A stretch of 5,813 nt of DNA from an uncultured Collinsella sp. (GTDB lineage Bacteria > Actinomycetota > Coriobacteriia > Coriobacteriales > Coriobacteriaceae), in assembly GCA_900547505.1 (NCBI GenBank), contig URGY01000115.1, positions 1 through 5,813 on the forward strand. The letters are read 5' to 3'. Positions 5,795 to 5,813 of the stretch are shown in pieces. Position 1 is the first letter of the stretch. Every line of letters starts with the position of its first letter. Below the pieces are notes generated by a model. That model made no database searches. It was not told the DNA's origin and was given only the letters and a program-made list of their open reading frames with translations. The translations under genes and the position numbers were made by a program.

Positions 5795-5813
5795 CTGTCT
5801 CTTATACACATCT
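5795..5813. other. Nextera/Tn5 mosaic-end adapter (full 19 bp)
   Basis: CTGTCTCTTATACACATCT is the complete Tn5 mosaic end of Nextera libraries, joined directly to the interrupted thrS reading frame. It is a library artefact, not a transposon insertion. Any peptide read through it is not biological. Base 5795 could be shared between the genome and the adapter. Confidence 0.97.

Noticed and set aside
5561..5809. Minus-strand frame starting MYKRQ
   Set aside because: Its start lies in the Nextera adapter, and the rest is antisense to thrS.

Overview
This 5.8 kb window is a high-GC bacterial contig fragment, most likely from a member of the Coriobacteriia and probably Collinsella-like. That assignment is inferred from overall gene style: GC-rich coding, a threonyl-tRNA synthetase without the usual N-terminal TGS domain, a two-helix membrane protein with a double zinc ribbon, and an anaerobe-type flavoprotein/iron-sulfur operon. 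No rRNA or other decisive marker is present. Both extremities are not genomic: bases 1-9 and 5795-5813 match the Tn5 mosaic end of Nextera sequencing adapters. The natural sequence therefore runs from about base 10 to 5794.

Layout. On the minus strand, 3263 down to 50 is a tight three-gene operon with gaps of 1 and 3 nt. It encodes (i) a glycerol-3-phosphate dehydrogenase/LhgO-type FAD oxidoreductase with a C-terminal BFD-like [2Fe-2S] domain, (ii) a two-dinucleotide-fold FAD/NAD(P) oxidoreductase, and (iii) a small cysteine-rich DUF1667 protein. Together they look like one anaerobic dehydrogenase complex: substrate oxidation on the first flavin, then electron transfer through Fe-S centres to the second flavoprotein. 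Glycerol 3-phosphate is the likeliest substrate but is not proven here, since no glycerol kinase or facilitator gene lies in the window.

The 406-bp divergent intergenic region (3264-3669) is the most unusual part. It has a small TTGAC-N5-GTCAA palindrome next to the operon start, a perfect 12-bp inverted repeat, and two palindromic modules repeated in tandem with an exact 81-bp period. Together the modules hold four copies of a CTCRWTCTGTAACA-type motif. A 26-codon minus-strand ORF with a good ribosome binding site sits within the repeats, but its coding status is doubtful.

On the plus strand follow a 143-aa membrane-anchored double zinc-ribbon protein (3670-4101), a strong GC-rich hairpin (4197-4227), a good sigma-70-type promoter whose -35 element almost abuts that hairpin, and thrS (4326 onward), cut off by the adapter after about 489 codons, before the anticodon-binding domain.

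Most of the window is recognisable and ordinary. The repeat cluster and the poorly characterised DUF1667 partner deserve the closest look. I see no convincing new defence or mobile system.
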